NCBI GenBank assembly: GCA_944385925.1
Contig: CALWZE010000060.1
Coordinates: 1-64,000 of the forward strand
Length of the DNA: 64,000 nt
DNA from: an uncultured Clostridia bacterium
Lineage (GTDB): Bacteria; Bacillota; Clostridia; Oscillospirales; Ruminococcaceae
Direction: 5' to 3'
Of this stretch, positions 16,149 to 25,413 are shown piece by piece. Under the pieces are notes generated by a model. It ran no database searches. It was not told the origin of the DNA and worked only from the letters and a program-made list of their open reading frames with translations. Positions within the stretch are counted from its first letter, which is position 1. Each line of letters opens with the position of its first letter. A program made the translations under genes and the position numbers.

Positions 16149-16736
16149 TCAGTCGATCGGATAGGCGTCCTGAGAAATTGTCTCCTGCGTCTCTTCCTCG
16201 ATCGGCTGTTCTACGGTTTGCCCGGTCTGTGCTTCCGGCTGCTCGGTGGGCAGAATCGTTTCCTGTACCGCGTCCGTCTGCGCTTCAAACAGCGGATAAA
16301 GCGCTCCGGTTGAGACGTCCAGCAGATGACCGGCAACAATGTTTCCCTTGTAAACCAGAAGGACTGCGGAGATGTTGCTGCCCAAGTCCGAACGGTTAAG
16401 CACGGTATAACTGCATTTCTTTACTGTTTCACCTTTCAGCGCGGTCAGATCGAATCCGGTTGTCTGAAGCATCGCATTATAATCGGTAAACCGTTCGTCA
16501 AACTCTTCCGGCACCTTCACCTCTGCGACCGCGCTCGTCGGGTCCACCTCAATGCCCAGCGACGCGAGATAATTCTCCCGCTGCTCCGCGGTATCGCCGG
16601 GAATATCCTCGCCCGCTTCCGATTTGTCGCGCAGTTTTCCGACCACATAAAATGCGATCAGCACGACCACCACCAGCACAACAAAAATCAACGCTGTGCG
16701 TCCAATCTGTTTTTTGCCTACTGAAGCCGCAACCAT
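16149..16736 (-). CDS. Membrane-anchored DUF4830 domain protein
   Basis: A 195-residue protein with one N-terminal membrane helix (about 12-34). A DUF4830-like domain (about 52-145) follows, recognisable by ENYLASLGIEVDP, VPEEFDERFTDYN and LNRSDLGSNISAVLLVYKGNIVAG (in three short stretches). The last 45 residues are rich in Gln, Glu, Thr and Pro and probably unstructured. DUF4830 is common in Oscillospiraceae and has no known function; the topology suggests an extracytoplasmic domain. The ribosome site is weak (AAAGGG 15 nt upstream). Confidence 0.75.
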   Translation of the reverse strand: MVAASVGKKQIGRTALIFVVLVVVVLIAFYVVGKLRDKSEAGEDIPGDTAEQRENYLASLGIEVDPTSAVAEVKVPEEFDERFTDYNAMLQTTGFDLTALKGETVKKCSYTVLNRSDLGSNISAVLLVYKGNIVAGHLLDVSTGALYPLFEAQTDAVQETILPTEQPEAQTGQTVEQPIEEETQETISQDAYPID

Positions 16737-17143
16737 ACTATAGACTACACCCTTTCAAGCTCGTATTTTCGGTGTTAAATCTATATGCTGCCCCCTGTCC
16801 CCAGATGCATAAAGACCTGCGCCGCAAAACACGGTGCAGGTCTTTTTTTATAAACAAATAAATTGCTTTTGCCCATTTGCAGTCGCCAGCCGGGCAAAAA
16901 CAGCTCTCTTTATCGCCGCGGACTCCATCCTGATAATCCCTTTCCGGCACATAAATCAGCTTTCAGGCGTGGGGAAAATATTTTCCGGCTGCGAGCATTG
17001 GACAAGCGAAAATTGCCCCGAAGCTTTTGAGTATAAGTCAGCAGTTTTTTGCGGATTATGCTTTCCTATTGCCGCAAAAAATGTTCCCGCAAAAGAGTAT
17101 TCTCCACACAGCCGCCGGGGACAACTCTTTCCGGCCGCCGCAA
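16737..17143. other. Intergenic region with a plus-facing terminator, no gene recognised
   Basis: Between rlmH and the DUF4830 gene, both on the minus strand. It holds a terminator-like hairpin (16816-16854) whose U-tract is on the plus strand. The remainder shows no supported gene. Confidence 0.5.
16816..16854 (+). terminator. Terminator-like hairpin facing the plus strand
   Basis: AAGACCTGC and GCAGGTCTT pair around a 15-nt loop and are followed on the plus strand by TTTTTTTATAAAC. Both neighbouring genes are on the minus strand, where the tail is only TCTTTATG. Confidence 0.6.
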
Positions 17144-17623
17144 TCACTTATGGTATTTGATATTTGCGTTAATGGTGCAGGCGCGGTAAAGCTGCTCGCA
17201 AAGCACAAGCCTTGCCAGCTGATGCGGCAGCGTCATGCGGGACATGGACATCCGAAGCGCAGCGCGGCGCTTGAGGGACTCGGAAAGGCCAAGGGAGCCG
17301 CCAATCACAAACGCAAGTTTCGGCGCCTGCATAGCGGCTTTGGACAGATAGTCCGCAAGCTGTTCCGAGCTGAGCTGCTCGCCCTCCACGCAAAGCGCGA
17401 CAATTTGCGCGCGTGTTCGTTCCAGATGTGAAAGGATCCGCGCGCTCTCCTCTTCAATAACCCGGTTGCGCGCGGCGGGAGAATCGTTTTCCAGACGGGT
17501 TTCCGCCAGCTCGGTCACCGTGACCTTCGCAAAGGGGCCCAGTCTTTTCAGATATTCAGCGCAGCCCTCCCGATAAAATTTCTGTCCCAGCTTGCCGACA
17601 CAGACAATCTCGATGGAAAGCAT
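17144..17623 (-). CDS. rlmH: 23S rRNA (pseudouridine(1915)-N(3))-methyltransferase RlmH
   Basis: RlmH is a SPOUT-family homodimer that N3-methylates pseudouridine 1915 in helix 69 of 23S rRNA in assembled ribosomes. The 159-residue length equals the family standard when the ATG at 17623 is used (GGAGG 7 nt upstream, within the end of the preceding gene). Family motifs are IVCVGKLGQKFY (N-terminal), FVIGGSLGLS (about 105-114) and LSLS/MSMSRMTLPHQLARLVLCEQLYRA (C-terminal knot) leading to Y-H-K at the end. It is the last gene of the envelope operon with murA and walJ. Confidence 0.96.
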   Translation of the reverse strand: MLSIEIVCVGKLGQKFYREGCAEYLKRLGPFAKVTVTELAETRLENDSPAARNRVIEEESARILSHLERTRAQIVALCVEGEQLSSEQLADYLSKAAMQAPKLAFVIGGSLGLSESLKRRAALRMSMSRMTLPHQLARLVLCEQLYRACTINANIKYHK

Positions 17624-17625
17624 AT

Positions 17626-18417
17626 TCAAACCTCCAGCGGTTCGCCGTGGGTCATGCGCGGCGCAACATGCACCCCGATCTGTTCGGTATCCGCGCCGCT
17701 GTCCTCCAGAGCCGCCAGACAGCCGGTGAGCGCGATCTCCGGCGCGTTGTTTTCAGCGCTCAGATGCATCAGCACCAGCTTTCTCGTCCCGCCGCGAACA
17801 AGCTCAGCCGAGAACTTCGCACTGTCCTCATTGCTCAGATGTCCTAAGCTGGAACGGATGCGGTTTTTGAGATAATAGGGATACCGGCCAACCATCAGCA
17901 TACGTTCGTCATAATTGGACTCTATCCCCACCAGTGCGCATCCTTCCATCGCTTCGCTCACTTCCGGGGTCACGACGCCGAGGTCGGTCGCGACCGCGAG
18001 GGACTGGCCGTTGGACAGACCGAACCGATAACCGACGCAGTCGGCCGAATCGTGGCTTGTCCCGAAACAGCGCACCGTTGTCTGATCAAACACAGCCGGT
18101 TCTCCATGTTCCAGCGGGCAAAGCCGCGCTTTCTCCGGAAAAATGCCGCTGCCGCGCAGCCATGCCAGTGTCTTGTAGGAACCATAAACCGGCGTATGAT
18201 AATGCTTCAAGTAGGTTGCAAGGCCCGCGACATGATCCGAATGCTCATGGGTAATAAAAATCGCGTCCAGTTCGCTTGCCGAAACGCCCAGATCGTACAA
18301 AGCGTTCAGCGTCCGCTTGCAGCTTTGTCCCATGTCGACCAGAAAGCAGTGTCCCGCATCCAGAATCAGGGTGCTGTTGCCGGAACTTCCGCTGTAAAGG
18401 GTGATGAATTTTGCCAT
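17626..18417 (-). CDS. WalJ/YycJ-type metallo-beta-lactamase fold hydrolase
   Basis: A 263-residue MBL-fold protein related to YycJ/WalJ of the WalRK region, which has roles in cell-wall and DNA-damage responses and is a 5' exonuclease in some species. The zinc motif THEHSDH (56-62) and further ligands (about His119 and Asp140) are visible. The ATG at 18417 matches the conserved start MAKFITLYSGSSGNS. It lies directly downstream of murA and just before rlmH, the same neighbourhood as in many Firmicutes (walJ near rlmH). Confidence 0.88.
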   Translation of the reverse strand: MAKFITLYSGSSGNSTLILDAGHCFLVDMGQSCKRTLNALYDLGVSASELDAIFITHEHSDHVAGLATYLKHYHTPVYGSYKTLAWLRGSGIFPEKARLCPLEHGEPAVFDQTTVRCFGTSHDSADCVGYRFGLSNGQSLAVATDLGVVTPEVSEAMEGCALVGIESNYDERMLMVGRYPYYLKNRIRSSLGHLSNEDSAKFSAELVRGGTRKLVLMHLSAENNAPEIALTGCLAALEDSGADTEQIGVHVAPRMTHGEPLEV

Positions 18418-18433
18418 CGCAGGATTCTCCAAC

Positions 18434-18480
18434 GCGGGGCGAGCAGTCCGTTTTGAACCGCTCGCCCCGCTCTTTTTTTC
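18434..18480 (+). terminator. Terminator-like hairpin facing the plus strand
   Basis: An 11-bp perfect stem GCGGGGCGAGC/GCTCGCCCCGC (18434-18444 with 18460-18470) followed on the plus strand by TCTTTTTTTC. It lies between two minus-strand genes, murA and walJ, so it faces away from their transcription. Confidence 0.6.
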
Positions 18481-18494
18481 TATTGTTTTTTTAC

Positions 18495-19760
18495 TCAGTC
18501 CGGTTCGACGACCTTTTCAATCTGCGCGCCAAGCTTGCGGAATTTCTCCACAACCTTTTCATACCCGCGCTCAATGTGATAGATGTCCTCGATCTCGGTC
18601 GTTCCCTCCGCCGCAAGGCCCGCAATAATCATCGCAGCGCCTGCGCGCAGATCGGTCGCGCGCACCCGGGCGCCGTACAGCTTGTCGACCCCCTCAACGA
18701 TGGCGGCTTTTCCGTCTACCTGGATCTTTGCACCCATCCGGCGCAGCTCGTCAACATACTTAAACCGATTATCCCAGATATCCTCGGTCACAATCGAGGT
18801 GCCCTCCGCAAGCGAAAGCACGACTGTCATCTGCGACTGCATATCGGTGGGAAACCCGGGATGCGGCATGGTTTTGACGTTGGTGCTCTGAATCTCACCG
18901 GGCCGCCAGATTTTAAGCGACTCCTCATATTCCTCAACCGCCGCGCCCGCGCGCTCCAGTCTGGATATGATGGACTCAAGATGTTTGGGCGTGATGTTAT
19001 TGACCGTTATGCAGCCTCCGGTTGCCACAGCCGCCGCCATATATGTTCCCGCTTCGATCTGGTCAGGAATGATCGAATAGCGCGTGCCGCCCAGAAAACG
19101 AACGCCGTTGATTTTGATTACATCGGTTCCGGCGCCGCGGATATCCGCCCCCATCGAGTTCAGGAAGTTGGCCACATCCACGATGTGCGGTTCTTTCGCG
19201 ACATTTTCCAGAATAGTCTGCCCGTCCGCCTTGACCGCCGCGAGGATCGCATTGATGGTGGAACCGACCGACACGGTGTCAAAAAATATTTCCGCACCGC
19301 GCAGGCGGCCGCCGCAGGCAACGTTGACCATGCCGTAATCCACATTGGTCGCGCAGCCCAGCGCCTCAAAAGCGGTCAGGTGCTGGTTAATCGGCCGCGC
19401 GCCGAGATTGCAGCCGCCCGGAAGGGAAACATGCGCTTCCCCGAACCGGGTCAGCAGCACGCCCAGAAAATAATAGGACGCCCGCATGGACCGGGACAGT
19501 TCCGGGGAAATGTGGCAGCTGTTTACCTCGGACGGATCGACCTCGATCGTGTGCGGGTCCAGCCACCGGACGCTTGCGCCTATGCTTTGCATGATCTGCA
19601 CGGTGATCTTGACATCGCTGATGTCCGGCACGTTTTCGATAATGCAGGGCGCGTCGGACATCAGGGAGGCGGGAAGGATCGCGACTGCCGCGTTTTTCGC
19701 GCCGCTGATCTCAACCGTGCCCTGCAGGCGCACGCCGCCCTTCAAAACATATTTTTCCAA
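18495..19760 (-). CDS. murA: UDP-N-acetylglucosamine 1-carboxyvinyltransferase MurA
   Basis: MurA transfers enolpyruvate from PEP to UDP-GlcNAc, the first committed step of peptidoglycan synthesis. The 421-residue protein shows Lys22 (GAKNA), the catalytic loop with Cys117 (LPGGCNLGARP), and Asp in the IPDQIEAGTY motif. The presence of Cys at 117 predicts normal fosfomycin sensitivity of this copy. The gene begins with TTG, preceded by GGGGAG 8 nt upstream. It lies 39 bp after a LysM/G5/M23 envelope gene and precedes walJ and rlmH. Confidence 0.96.
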   Translation of the reverse strand: MEKYVLKGGVRLQGTVEISGAKNAAVAILPASLMSDAPCIIENVPDISDVKITVQIMQSIGASVRWLDPHTIEVDPSEVNSCHISPELSRSMRASYYFLGVLLTRFGEAHVSLPGGCNLGARPINQHLTAFEALGCATNVDYGMVNVACGGRLRGAEIFFDTVSVGSTINAILAAVKADGQTILENVAKEPHIVDVANFLNSMGADIRGAGTDVIKINGVRFLGGTRYSIIPDQIEAGTYMAAAVATGGCITVNNITPKHLESIISRLERAGAAVEEYEESLKIWRPGEIQSTNVKTMPHPGFPTDMQSQMTVVLSLAEGTSIVTEDIWDNRFKYVDELRRMGAKIQVDGKAAIVEGVDKLYGARVRATDLRAGAAMIIAGLAAEGTTEIEDIYHIERGYEKVVEKFRKLGAQIEKVVEPD

Positions 19761-19799
19761 ATCTGCAGCTCCCCTTGATTGAATTGGCGGCGCGGCCGC

Positions 19800-21590
19800 T
19801 CAGCGGTAATGCACTTCGGTCGGATCAAGATACAGCTCCGGATCGACCTTCTCATTCAGCCAGCGGGTCTCAAAATGCAGGTGGTTGCCGGTCGAGTTGC
19901 CGGTCGAACCCATCAGGCCGATCAGCTGTCCTTTGGCGACAACGTCGCCGACCTCAACCAGGTTCTGGCTGTTGTGGCCGTAAACCGTCTGCATTCCGTT
20001 TTGATGATCGATAATGATGTAGGTACCGTAATCCCAGACCATCGACTCCGCGCGCACGACAACGCCGTTGTCCGCCGCGTAGATCGGAGTCCCGTAGGCG
20101 CCGGCAATGTCGATACCGAAATGATACGACGAGAATCCGCGCGAAACAAACTGATATTCGCCGGTCGGCCATGCAAGCGTCTCGCTCAAATCGCCGACAG
20201 CCGAAGAAGTTGTGCCGTCCTGCTGCCGGATACCGATAATGATCTCTTCATTGACCGACTCCTTGGTTACCTCATCCGATATGATCGTCTCCGAGATTAT
20301 ATTGCCCGTTTCGTCATATTCGATCTCGGACACGATCGTCCGCTCGCCAAGCTCGCCGGTGGTGACCGGAAGCATATAACCGACATAAAACCGGTCGTCC
20401 TTGATTGTTTTGGTCGTGTAGGCAATCGTCTTGGTTTCCACAACCTGCGTGACTGTTTTGACCCGCAGCAGAGGCTCACTGCGCGCGACAAGCAGCCGCG
20501 TCCCCTCGGTAAGCGTATTGTCCACCGAGCCGTTGAGCTCAACAAGCCGGTCAAGAGAAATCCCGTTTTTCGCCGCAACCTCCGATGAACTTTCGCCGCC
20601 CATCGCAGTAAAGTATATGTCGCGCGGCTCCTCGGAATTTACCAGCGCCTTAATTTCTTCAAAGGTCGAGATGCTGGAAACCGGATAAATACCGTCAATC
20701 AGTTCCACATCTCTCGCAAATTTTACCGTTACATCACCGCCAAGCGTAGCGGCAAACGCCTGCTGCGGGGCGATGATCGCCTCAAGTTCAGCAGCCAGAA
20801 GATCCCCGGCCGCCGTCGCTCCGTAAAATTCGCCGCCGATATACAGCCCGGTTGCCTGCGCGATTTCTTCGCCCGAAACCGACAGCAGGGCCTCCGCCAT
20901 GGTCTCCTGACTGACCAGCTGGGAATCATCGACAACCGCGATGCTCATCTGCGCCGCCGAGTTCCAGGTTTGCTGGGTTGGCTCAACCATGCGGTTCTGG
21001 ATGATTTTGCGCGCTGAATCATAAACGCTTTCATCCGCTACATAGCCGACCGTCTGGCCGTTGTATGTAATCTGCAGCGCATAATTCAGGTTGAGCATTG
21101 AGAACACTACCACAACGCAAACCGCGAGACTGATGACCGGCAGAAGGTAATTCATAAGTCTTCCGATCAGCGGCTTGTTCCACAGAAATCCGTATTTGAA
21201 AAACATACGGATTCGCTGCATGGTGTACTTGAATCCTCGGTCCCTCGTGCTGCGAATAACGATAAAAAGGCTCCGAATGCTTTTGAAAAGTTTTTTAAAG
21301 GGAACAGCAATTTCCCCAAACGCTTCGACCAGATGATCGGCCGCAGCGCCCAGCCATCTGCGGGTGACCCGCAGAAACGCACGGGAGAACCGGCGCATCC
21401 TGACACGCAGTGCACGCGAAAGATTGCGCCGGCGGCGGATAATCGTCGACCCGACCCAATACATCGCGTCGCCGAATCCGTGTAGGTAATATAGTAAAAT
21501 CAGCTTGAGATCAAGCTTAATCCGTCTGTGCGGTTTCGGAACCTTCCTCGATCGCAGCGGGGACGAGCTTTTGGTCGGTCGATGGATCAT
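19800..21590 (-). CDS. Membrane-anchored M23 endopeptidase with LysM-like and G5 domains
   Basis: A 596-residue envelope protein. It has an unusually long basic cytoplasmic N-terminus (1-147, rich in Arg and Lys), one membrane helix (148-168), an extracytoplasmic region (170-325), a LysM-like segment (about 324-368), a G5 domain (about 375-455) and an M23 domain (about 470-586). The M23 residues His490 and Asp494 (HFGID), His539 (YGHN), and His570 and His572 (HLH) are all present, so it should be an active peptidoglycan endopeptidase. It heads the operon M23-murA-walJ-rlmH, from a strong promoter at 21657-21685, linking wall cutting with precursor synthesis. Confidence 0.92.
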   Translation of the reverse strand: MIHRPTKSSSPLRSRKVPKPHRRIKLDLKLILLYYLHGFGDAMYWVGSTIIRRRRNLSRALRVRMRRFSRAFLRVTRRWLGAAADHLVEAFGEIAVPFKKLFKSIRSLFIVIRSTRDRGFKYTMQRIRMFFKYGFLWNKPLIGRLMNYLLPVISLAVCVVVVFSMLNLNYALQITYNGQTVGYVADESVYDSARKIIQNRMVEPTQQTWNSAAQMSIAVVDDSQLVSQETMAEALLSVSGEEIAQATGLYIGGEFYGATAAGDLLAAELEAIIAPQQAFAATLGGDVTVKFARDVELIDGIYPVSSISTFEEIKALVNSEEPRDIYFTAMGGESSSEVAAKNGISLDRLVELNGSVDNTLTEGTRLLVARSEPLLRVKTVTQVVETKTIAYTTKTIKDDRFYVGYMLPVTTGELGERTIVSEIEYDETGNIISETIISDEVTKESVNEEIIIGIRQQDGTTSSAVGDLSETLAWPTGEYQFVSRGFSSYHFGIDIAGAYGTPIYAADNGVVVRAESMVWDYGTYIIIDHQNGMQTVYGHNSQNLVEVGDVVAKGQLIGLMGSTGNSTGNHLHFETRWLNEKVDPELYLDPTEVHYR

Positions 21591-21656
21591 AAGCCGTCCG
21601 CTCCTTTATATGCAATCATGAAGTAGCCGCGCGAATTTTACGCATGGCCAGACAGT

Positions 21657-21685
21657 ATTATACATGAAAAAGGCTCTCTGTTCAA
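21657..21685 (-). promoter_or_regulatory. Promoter of the M23-murA-walJ-rlmH operon
   Basis: Minus strand TTGAAC (21680-21685), 17-nt spacer, perfect TATAAT (21657-21662). Confidence 0.85.
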
Positions 21686-21745
21686 CCTGAGACGCTGAAT
21701 CTGGGTGGTTTTGCCTGTTTTTCGGCATAATCTCCGCCCAAACTG

Positions 21746-22624
21746 TTACTTTTCCACCGTTTTAAGACGTTCAAGCAGCGCTTGCATGTCCTGCGGCATT
21801 TCGCTTTGCACCTGGATTCTCTGCGAACTTCGCGGATCGTCGAACCACAATCGGCTGCAATGCAGCGCATGGCGGCCAATCAGGGCGCGGCTGCCTCCGT
21901 ACAAGTCATCGCCCGCGAGCGGGTGGCCGAGATATGCCATATGCACCCGTATCTGGTGGGTCCTTCCGGTCAGGGTATGCAGCTCAACCAGCGTATGCCC
22001 GCGCAGTGTGCGCAACGCCCGATACTCGGTCACGCTCGGCTGTCCGCCCTCCAGCACGCAGCGTCTGATGATCGAATCGGGATCGCGGCCAATCGGGGCG
22101 TCCACCCTTCCCTCGCCCCGCAGCTCGCCCTGAACAATCGCAAGATATCGTTTGTCCGACGACTTTGCAAGGCTGTTCGCCGCAAAGCGTGTCTTGGCCG
22201 CAAGCACCAGCCCCGATGTGTTTTTATCCAACCGGTTGGTTGGCCGGAAAGCATCCGACAGTCCGCGGCGGCGCATGAGCGCGGCGTAAACGTTTGCAAG
22301 CGTTCCTTCGGGCTGGTTGCGTGTCGGATGGGTTGCCATCCCGGCAGGCTTGTCATAAACAATGACGTCCTCGCTTTCATAAACAACCGGCACCGGCTCA
22401 TCACAGGGAACCAGCGGATTTTCCGGCGCGGAAGGCGCTGCGACCTCTACACGCTGTCCCGCGTGCAGAACAAGGTCGGTTTTTGCCCGAACTCCATCCA
22501 CCATTAATCCGTTTTCCAGATATTTTACTGTACGCAGCAAAGAGCAGGATATTCCGCAGCTGCGAAGAAAAGGTCCCAGCTTTTTCTGATCGCTGAGCGC
22601 ATCTACAACAAATTCGTATTTCAT
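21746..22624 (-). CDS. RluA-family RNA pseudouridine synthase
   Basis: A 292-residue enzyme that converts uridines to pseudouridine in rRNA or tRNA. It has an S4-like N-terminal segment (about 15-62) and the catalytic domain (about 78-285), with motif NRLDKNTSGL (130-139, catalytic Asp133) and the C-terminal THQIRVHMAYLGHPL signature. RluD-like and YtzF/YlyB-like members share this layout; the target base is not evident. It stands alone, with a gap to the divergent murC unit. Confidence 0.9.
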   Translation of the reverse strand: MKYEFVVDALSDQKKLGPFLRSCGISCSLLRTVKYLENGLMVDGVRAKTDLVLHAGQRVEVAAPSAPENPLVPCDEPVPVVYESEDVIVYDKPAGMATHPTRNQPEGTLANVYAALMRRRGLSDAFRPTNRLDKNTSGLVLAAKTRFAANSLAKSSDKRYLAIVQGELRGEGRVDAPIGRDPDSIIRRCVLEGGQPSVTEYRALRTLRGHTLVELHTLTGRTHQIRVHMAYLGHPLAGDDLYGGSRALIGRHALHCSRLWFDDPRSSQRIQVQSEMPQDMQALLERLKTVEK

Positions 22625-22757
22625 GCGACTATTTTAGCACACTTTCCGCATAGGATAAACCAGGAAGCATCCGCGGTTTTTCTCCTTTTTTCAGCCTTGC
22701 AGCGGGTCGAAAATTGTCCTTTCCCATAAAAAATTGCGCTTACCCGCGGCCCGAAGG

Positions 22758-22786
22758 TTTACAGAAGTGTAAAAAGAGATTATACT
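22758..22786 (+). promoter_or_regulatory. Promoter of murC
   Basis: TTTACA (22758-22763), 17-nt spacer, TATACT (22781-22786); leader of about 100 nt. Confidence 0.75.
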
Positions 22787-22894
22787 GTATTAAATAGTTT
22801 TATTTGGATGCGTCAAAGACACCGTCCATGGCCGCGCGAACATTTGTAGAGCACTGCGCGGTTTTTTCCATCTATCCATTCAGGAGCATCAGCA

Positions 22895-24280
22895 ATGACA
22901 TCAACAGAAGTTGCGAATCTGCTTCGGCAGGTCAGGCGTCTGCATTTTGTCGGCATCGGCGGATCAGGCATGTTTCCGCTTGTCGAGATTCTGCACGCGG
23001 AAGGCTATGAAATCACCGGCAGCGACGTCAATGAAGGCAGCATTATTGCCTATGAACGTCAGCTCGGCATACCGGTTGCGATCGGACACGACGCCCGGAA
23101 TATCGCGGGCGCGCAGGCGCTTGTCGTGACCGCGGCGCTGCTTGCAGGCAATCCCGAAGTCGCGGCCGCCGAAGCGGCGGGTATTCCTGTCATAGAACGC
23201 GCTGAATTGCTCGGCTATGTCAGCACCCTTTTTTCCAATGCATTCTGCATCAGCGGAACCCACGGCAAAACGACGACGACCTCCATGCTCACCTCGGTTT
23301 TCCTCAAAGCCGGGTTGGACCCGTCGGCGGTCATCGGCGGAAAACTTCCGCTGATCGGCGGATATGGACGTCGGGGCCACAGCGACCGGATTGTTATAGA
23401 GGCCTGTGAATTCAAGGATACTTTTTTGCATCTTGCGCCGGATTATGCCGTGATTCTCAATATCGATGCAGATCATCTGGACTATTTTGGTTCCCTGGAC
23501 GGCATCAAACGTTCCTTCCATGCCTTTGCGCAAAGCGCGTCGAAAGCCGTGATTGCCAACGGCGACGACCGCAACACCATGGACGCGCTCGCCGGCGTGC
23601 AGCGTCCGATCATTACCTTCGGCGAAAGCGAGTCATGTGATTACCGCATCACGGATATTCTGAACTATTCCCGTGCTTTTTACAGTTTCAGGCTCAGCGG
23701 AAAAGACGGCGAAATCGGCGAGTTCCAGCTCAGCGTGCCGGGACGGCACAATGTGCACAACGCAGCGGCCGCCGTTGTCTGCGGCCTGCTTGCAGGCGCG
23801 GATGCGCAGCAGATACAGGAAGGCCTTTCCAGTTTTCATGGGGCCGGGCGCCGTTTCGAAATTCTGGGCGAATACGGCGGCGTTACCATTGCGGACGATT
23901 ATGCGCACCATCCGACCGAAATCAGGGTCACGCTTGAAGCCGCAAAGCGGATGGGATATAACCGGGTCATCGCTGTCTTTCAGCCCTTTACCTATTCCCG
24001 CACCCGTCTGCTTCTGGATGATTTTGCCGCCGTTCTTCAGATCGCGGATAAGGTCGTCATGAGCGAGATCATGGGTTCCCGCGAGGTCAATACATTCGGC
24101 ATCCGCACAAAGGATCTTGCCGATCGCATCCCGGGCTCGGTGTGGTTTGACACTTTTGAAGAAATCTGTGACCATTGCCTGTCCATCGCCCAACTGGGCG
24201 ACCTGATTCTGACGCTTGGATGCGGGGATATTTATAAAGCAGCAAACATGATGGTGGAAAAATGCAAGACATTCAACTGA
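22895..24280 (+). CDS. murC: UDP-N-acetylmuramate--L-alanine ligase MurC
   Basis: MurC adds L-Ala to UDP-MurNAc with ATP. The 461 residues show the Rossmann loop GIGGSGM (20-26), the P-loop GTHGKTTTT (121-129), the central ligase domain with the DADHLDYFG substrate motif, and the C-terminal DDYAHHPTE motif. AGGAG lies 8 nt upstream of the ATG. Its last 19 bp overlap the next gene, which encodes a kinase of the NahK/AmgK group; that coupling suggests the kinase feeds or recycles amino sugars. No other mur genes are adjacent. Confidence 0.95.
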   Translation: MTSTEVANLLRQVRRLHFVGIGGSGMFPLVEILHAEGYEITGSDVNEGSIIAYERQLGIPVAIGHDARNIAGAQALVVTAALLAGNPEVAAAEAAGIPVIERAELLGYVSTLFSNAFCISGTHGKTTTTSMLTSVFLKAGLDPSAVIGGKLPLIGGYGRRGHSDRIVIEACEFKDTFLHLAPDYAVILNIDADHLDYFGSLDGIKRSFHAFAQSASKAVIANGDDRNTMDALAGVQRPIITFGESESCDYRITDILNYSRAFYSFRLSGKDGEIGEFQLSVPGRHNVHNAAAAVVCGLLAGADAQQIQEGLSSFHGAGRRFEILGEYGGVTIADDYAHHPTEIRVTLEAAKRMGYNRVIAVFQPFTYSRTRLLLDDFAAVLQIADKVVMSEIMGSREVNTFGIRTKDLADRIPGSVWFDTFEEICDHCLSIAQLGDLILTLGCGDIYKAANMMVEKCKTFN

Positions 24281-25326
24281 TCGCAAAACAATTCAATCTC
24301 TCTTCCGGGCTGATCTGCGCAAGGCGGATGTACGGCGGTTCGGTACATCGCAGCTATCTTGCCGATTTGTCGGACGGCACAAGCGTCGCTATTCAGGCGC
24401 TTAATCCCAAGGCTTTTCCCGATGTGCCGATGATGGCTGCAAATGCGGACGCCGTCTCGCGTTACATTGCCAAAAACGCCGGCGAAAAGGAGCAGCGCTA
24501 TATCCGCTATATTCCGACGGCGGACGGCAAACTGCTGTATACCGACGAGCGGGGAATCAACTGGCGCGCCTATCATTACATAGATCGCGCGCATACGCCG
24601 GTACCCGATGAATCCTCAATGCACGACTGCGGCGAACTCGCCAAGGCGCTCGGGCTTTTTTACCGCCAGCTTGCGGATTTCCCGGTAGCAGAGCTGAAAA
24701 ACACCCTGCCCAACTACCACAACACTGCGCTGCACTTCAACCGGTTTAAAGCGGCGGTAGAATCCGCGTCCAAACCGCTTGTGGATACCGCCCGCCAGGA
24801 GGTTTCCTATGCGCTCAAGCAGCAAAAATACGCAGGGGCGCTGCTTAAAATGGAGCTGCCGGTCCGCGCGGCGCATAACGAAGCGCGTCTGCGCAATCTT
24901 CTTGTAGATAACGAGACAGGGCGCGCGGTCTGTCTGATCGATTATGACACCGTCATGCCCGGCCTGATGGCTTTTGATTTCGGCGACGCCGTGCGTTCCG
25001 GATGCCGTGCCTGCCGCTGCGACGAGCGCCAGATGAACCGCATCCGTTTTGATATTGACCGGTATGCCGAATTCACCCGCCTGTTTCTGGACATCGCCCG
25101 TCCGATCCTGCAAAAAGGCGAGGCGGCTTCCCTTGCCGGCGGCTGTATTGTGATGGCTCTGGAGCGGGGACTGCTCTATCTGACCGACTATTTGCAGGGC
25201 AACAAGCGGTTCCGCGCCGCTTATCCCGAACAGAATCTTTACAAAGCGCGGATTCAGCTGATGCTCTGCATGCAGATGCAGTACTATTACAAAGAGATGG
25301 AAGCCATCGTTCGCCGCAGCCTGTAA
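24262..25326 (+). CDS. APH-fold sugar kinase of the NahK/AmgK type
   Basis: A 354-residue protein of the phosphotransferase enzyme family, closest in motifs to N-acetylhexosamine 1-kinases (NahK). The N-lobe has QALNPKAFPDVPMMAANAD (about 45-63), matching the family's IN..VF.D pattern. The catalytic loop is HNEARLRN (205-212) where the family has HND....N: the catalytic Asp is Glu207 (codon GAA). Asn212 and the Mg-binding IDYDTVMPGL (226-235) are intact. It overlaps murC by 19 bp, so it is translationally coupled. AmgK, a relative, phosphorylates MurNAc/GlcNAc at C1 in wall recycling; the same role here is inference. The Glu change could lower or alter activity. Confidence 0.8.
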   Translation: MQDIQLIAKQFNLSSGLICARRMYGGSVHRSYLADLSDGTSVAIQALNPKAFPDVPMMAANADAVSRYIAKNAGEKEQRYIRYIPTADGKLLYTDERGINWRAYHYIDRAHTPVPDESSMHDCGELAKALGLFYRQLADFPVAELKNTLPNYHNTALHFNRFKAAVESASKPLVDTARQEVSYALKQQKYAGALLKMELPVRAAHNEARLRNLLVDNETGRAVCLIDYDTVMPGLMAFDFGDAVRSGCRACRCDERQMNRIRFDIDRYAEFTRLFLDIARPILQKGEAASLAGGCIVMALERGLLYLTDYLQGNKRFRAAYPEQNLYKARIQLMLCMQMQYYYKEMEAIVRRSL

Positions 25327-25413
25327 TATTACTTTTTCTGAATTAAATTGTTTTTAGTGCTGCAAGCCCTTATTGGAAATTGCTTGAATATTTTAAATAA
25401 CATTGTTTTTTCT

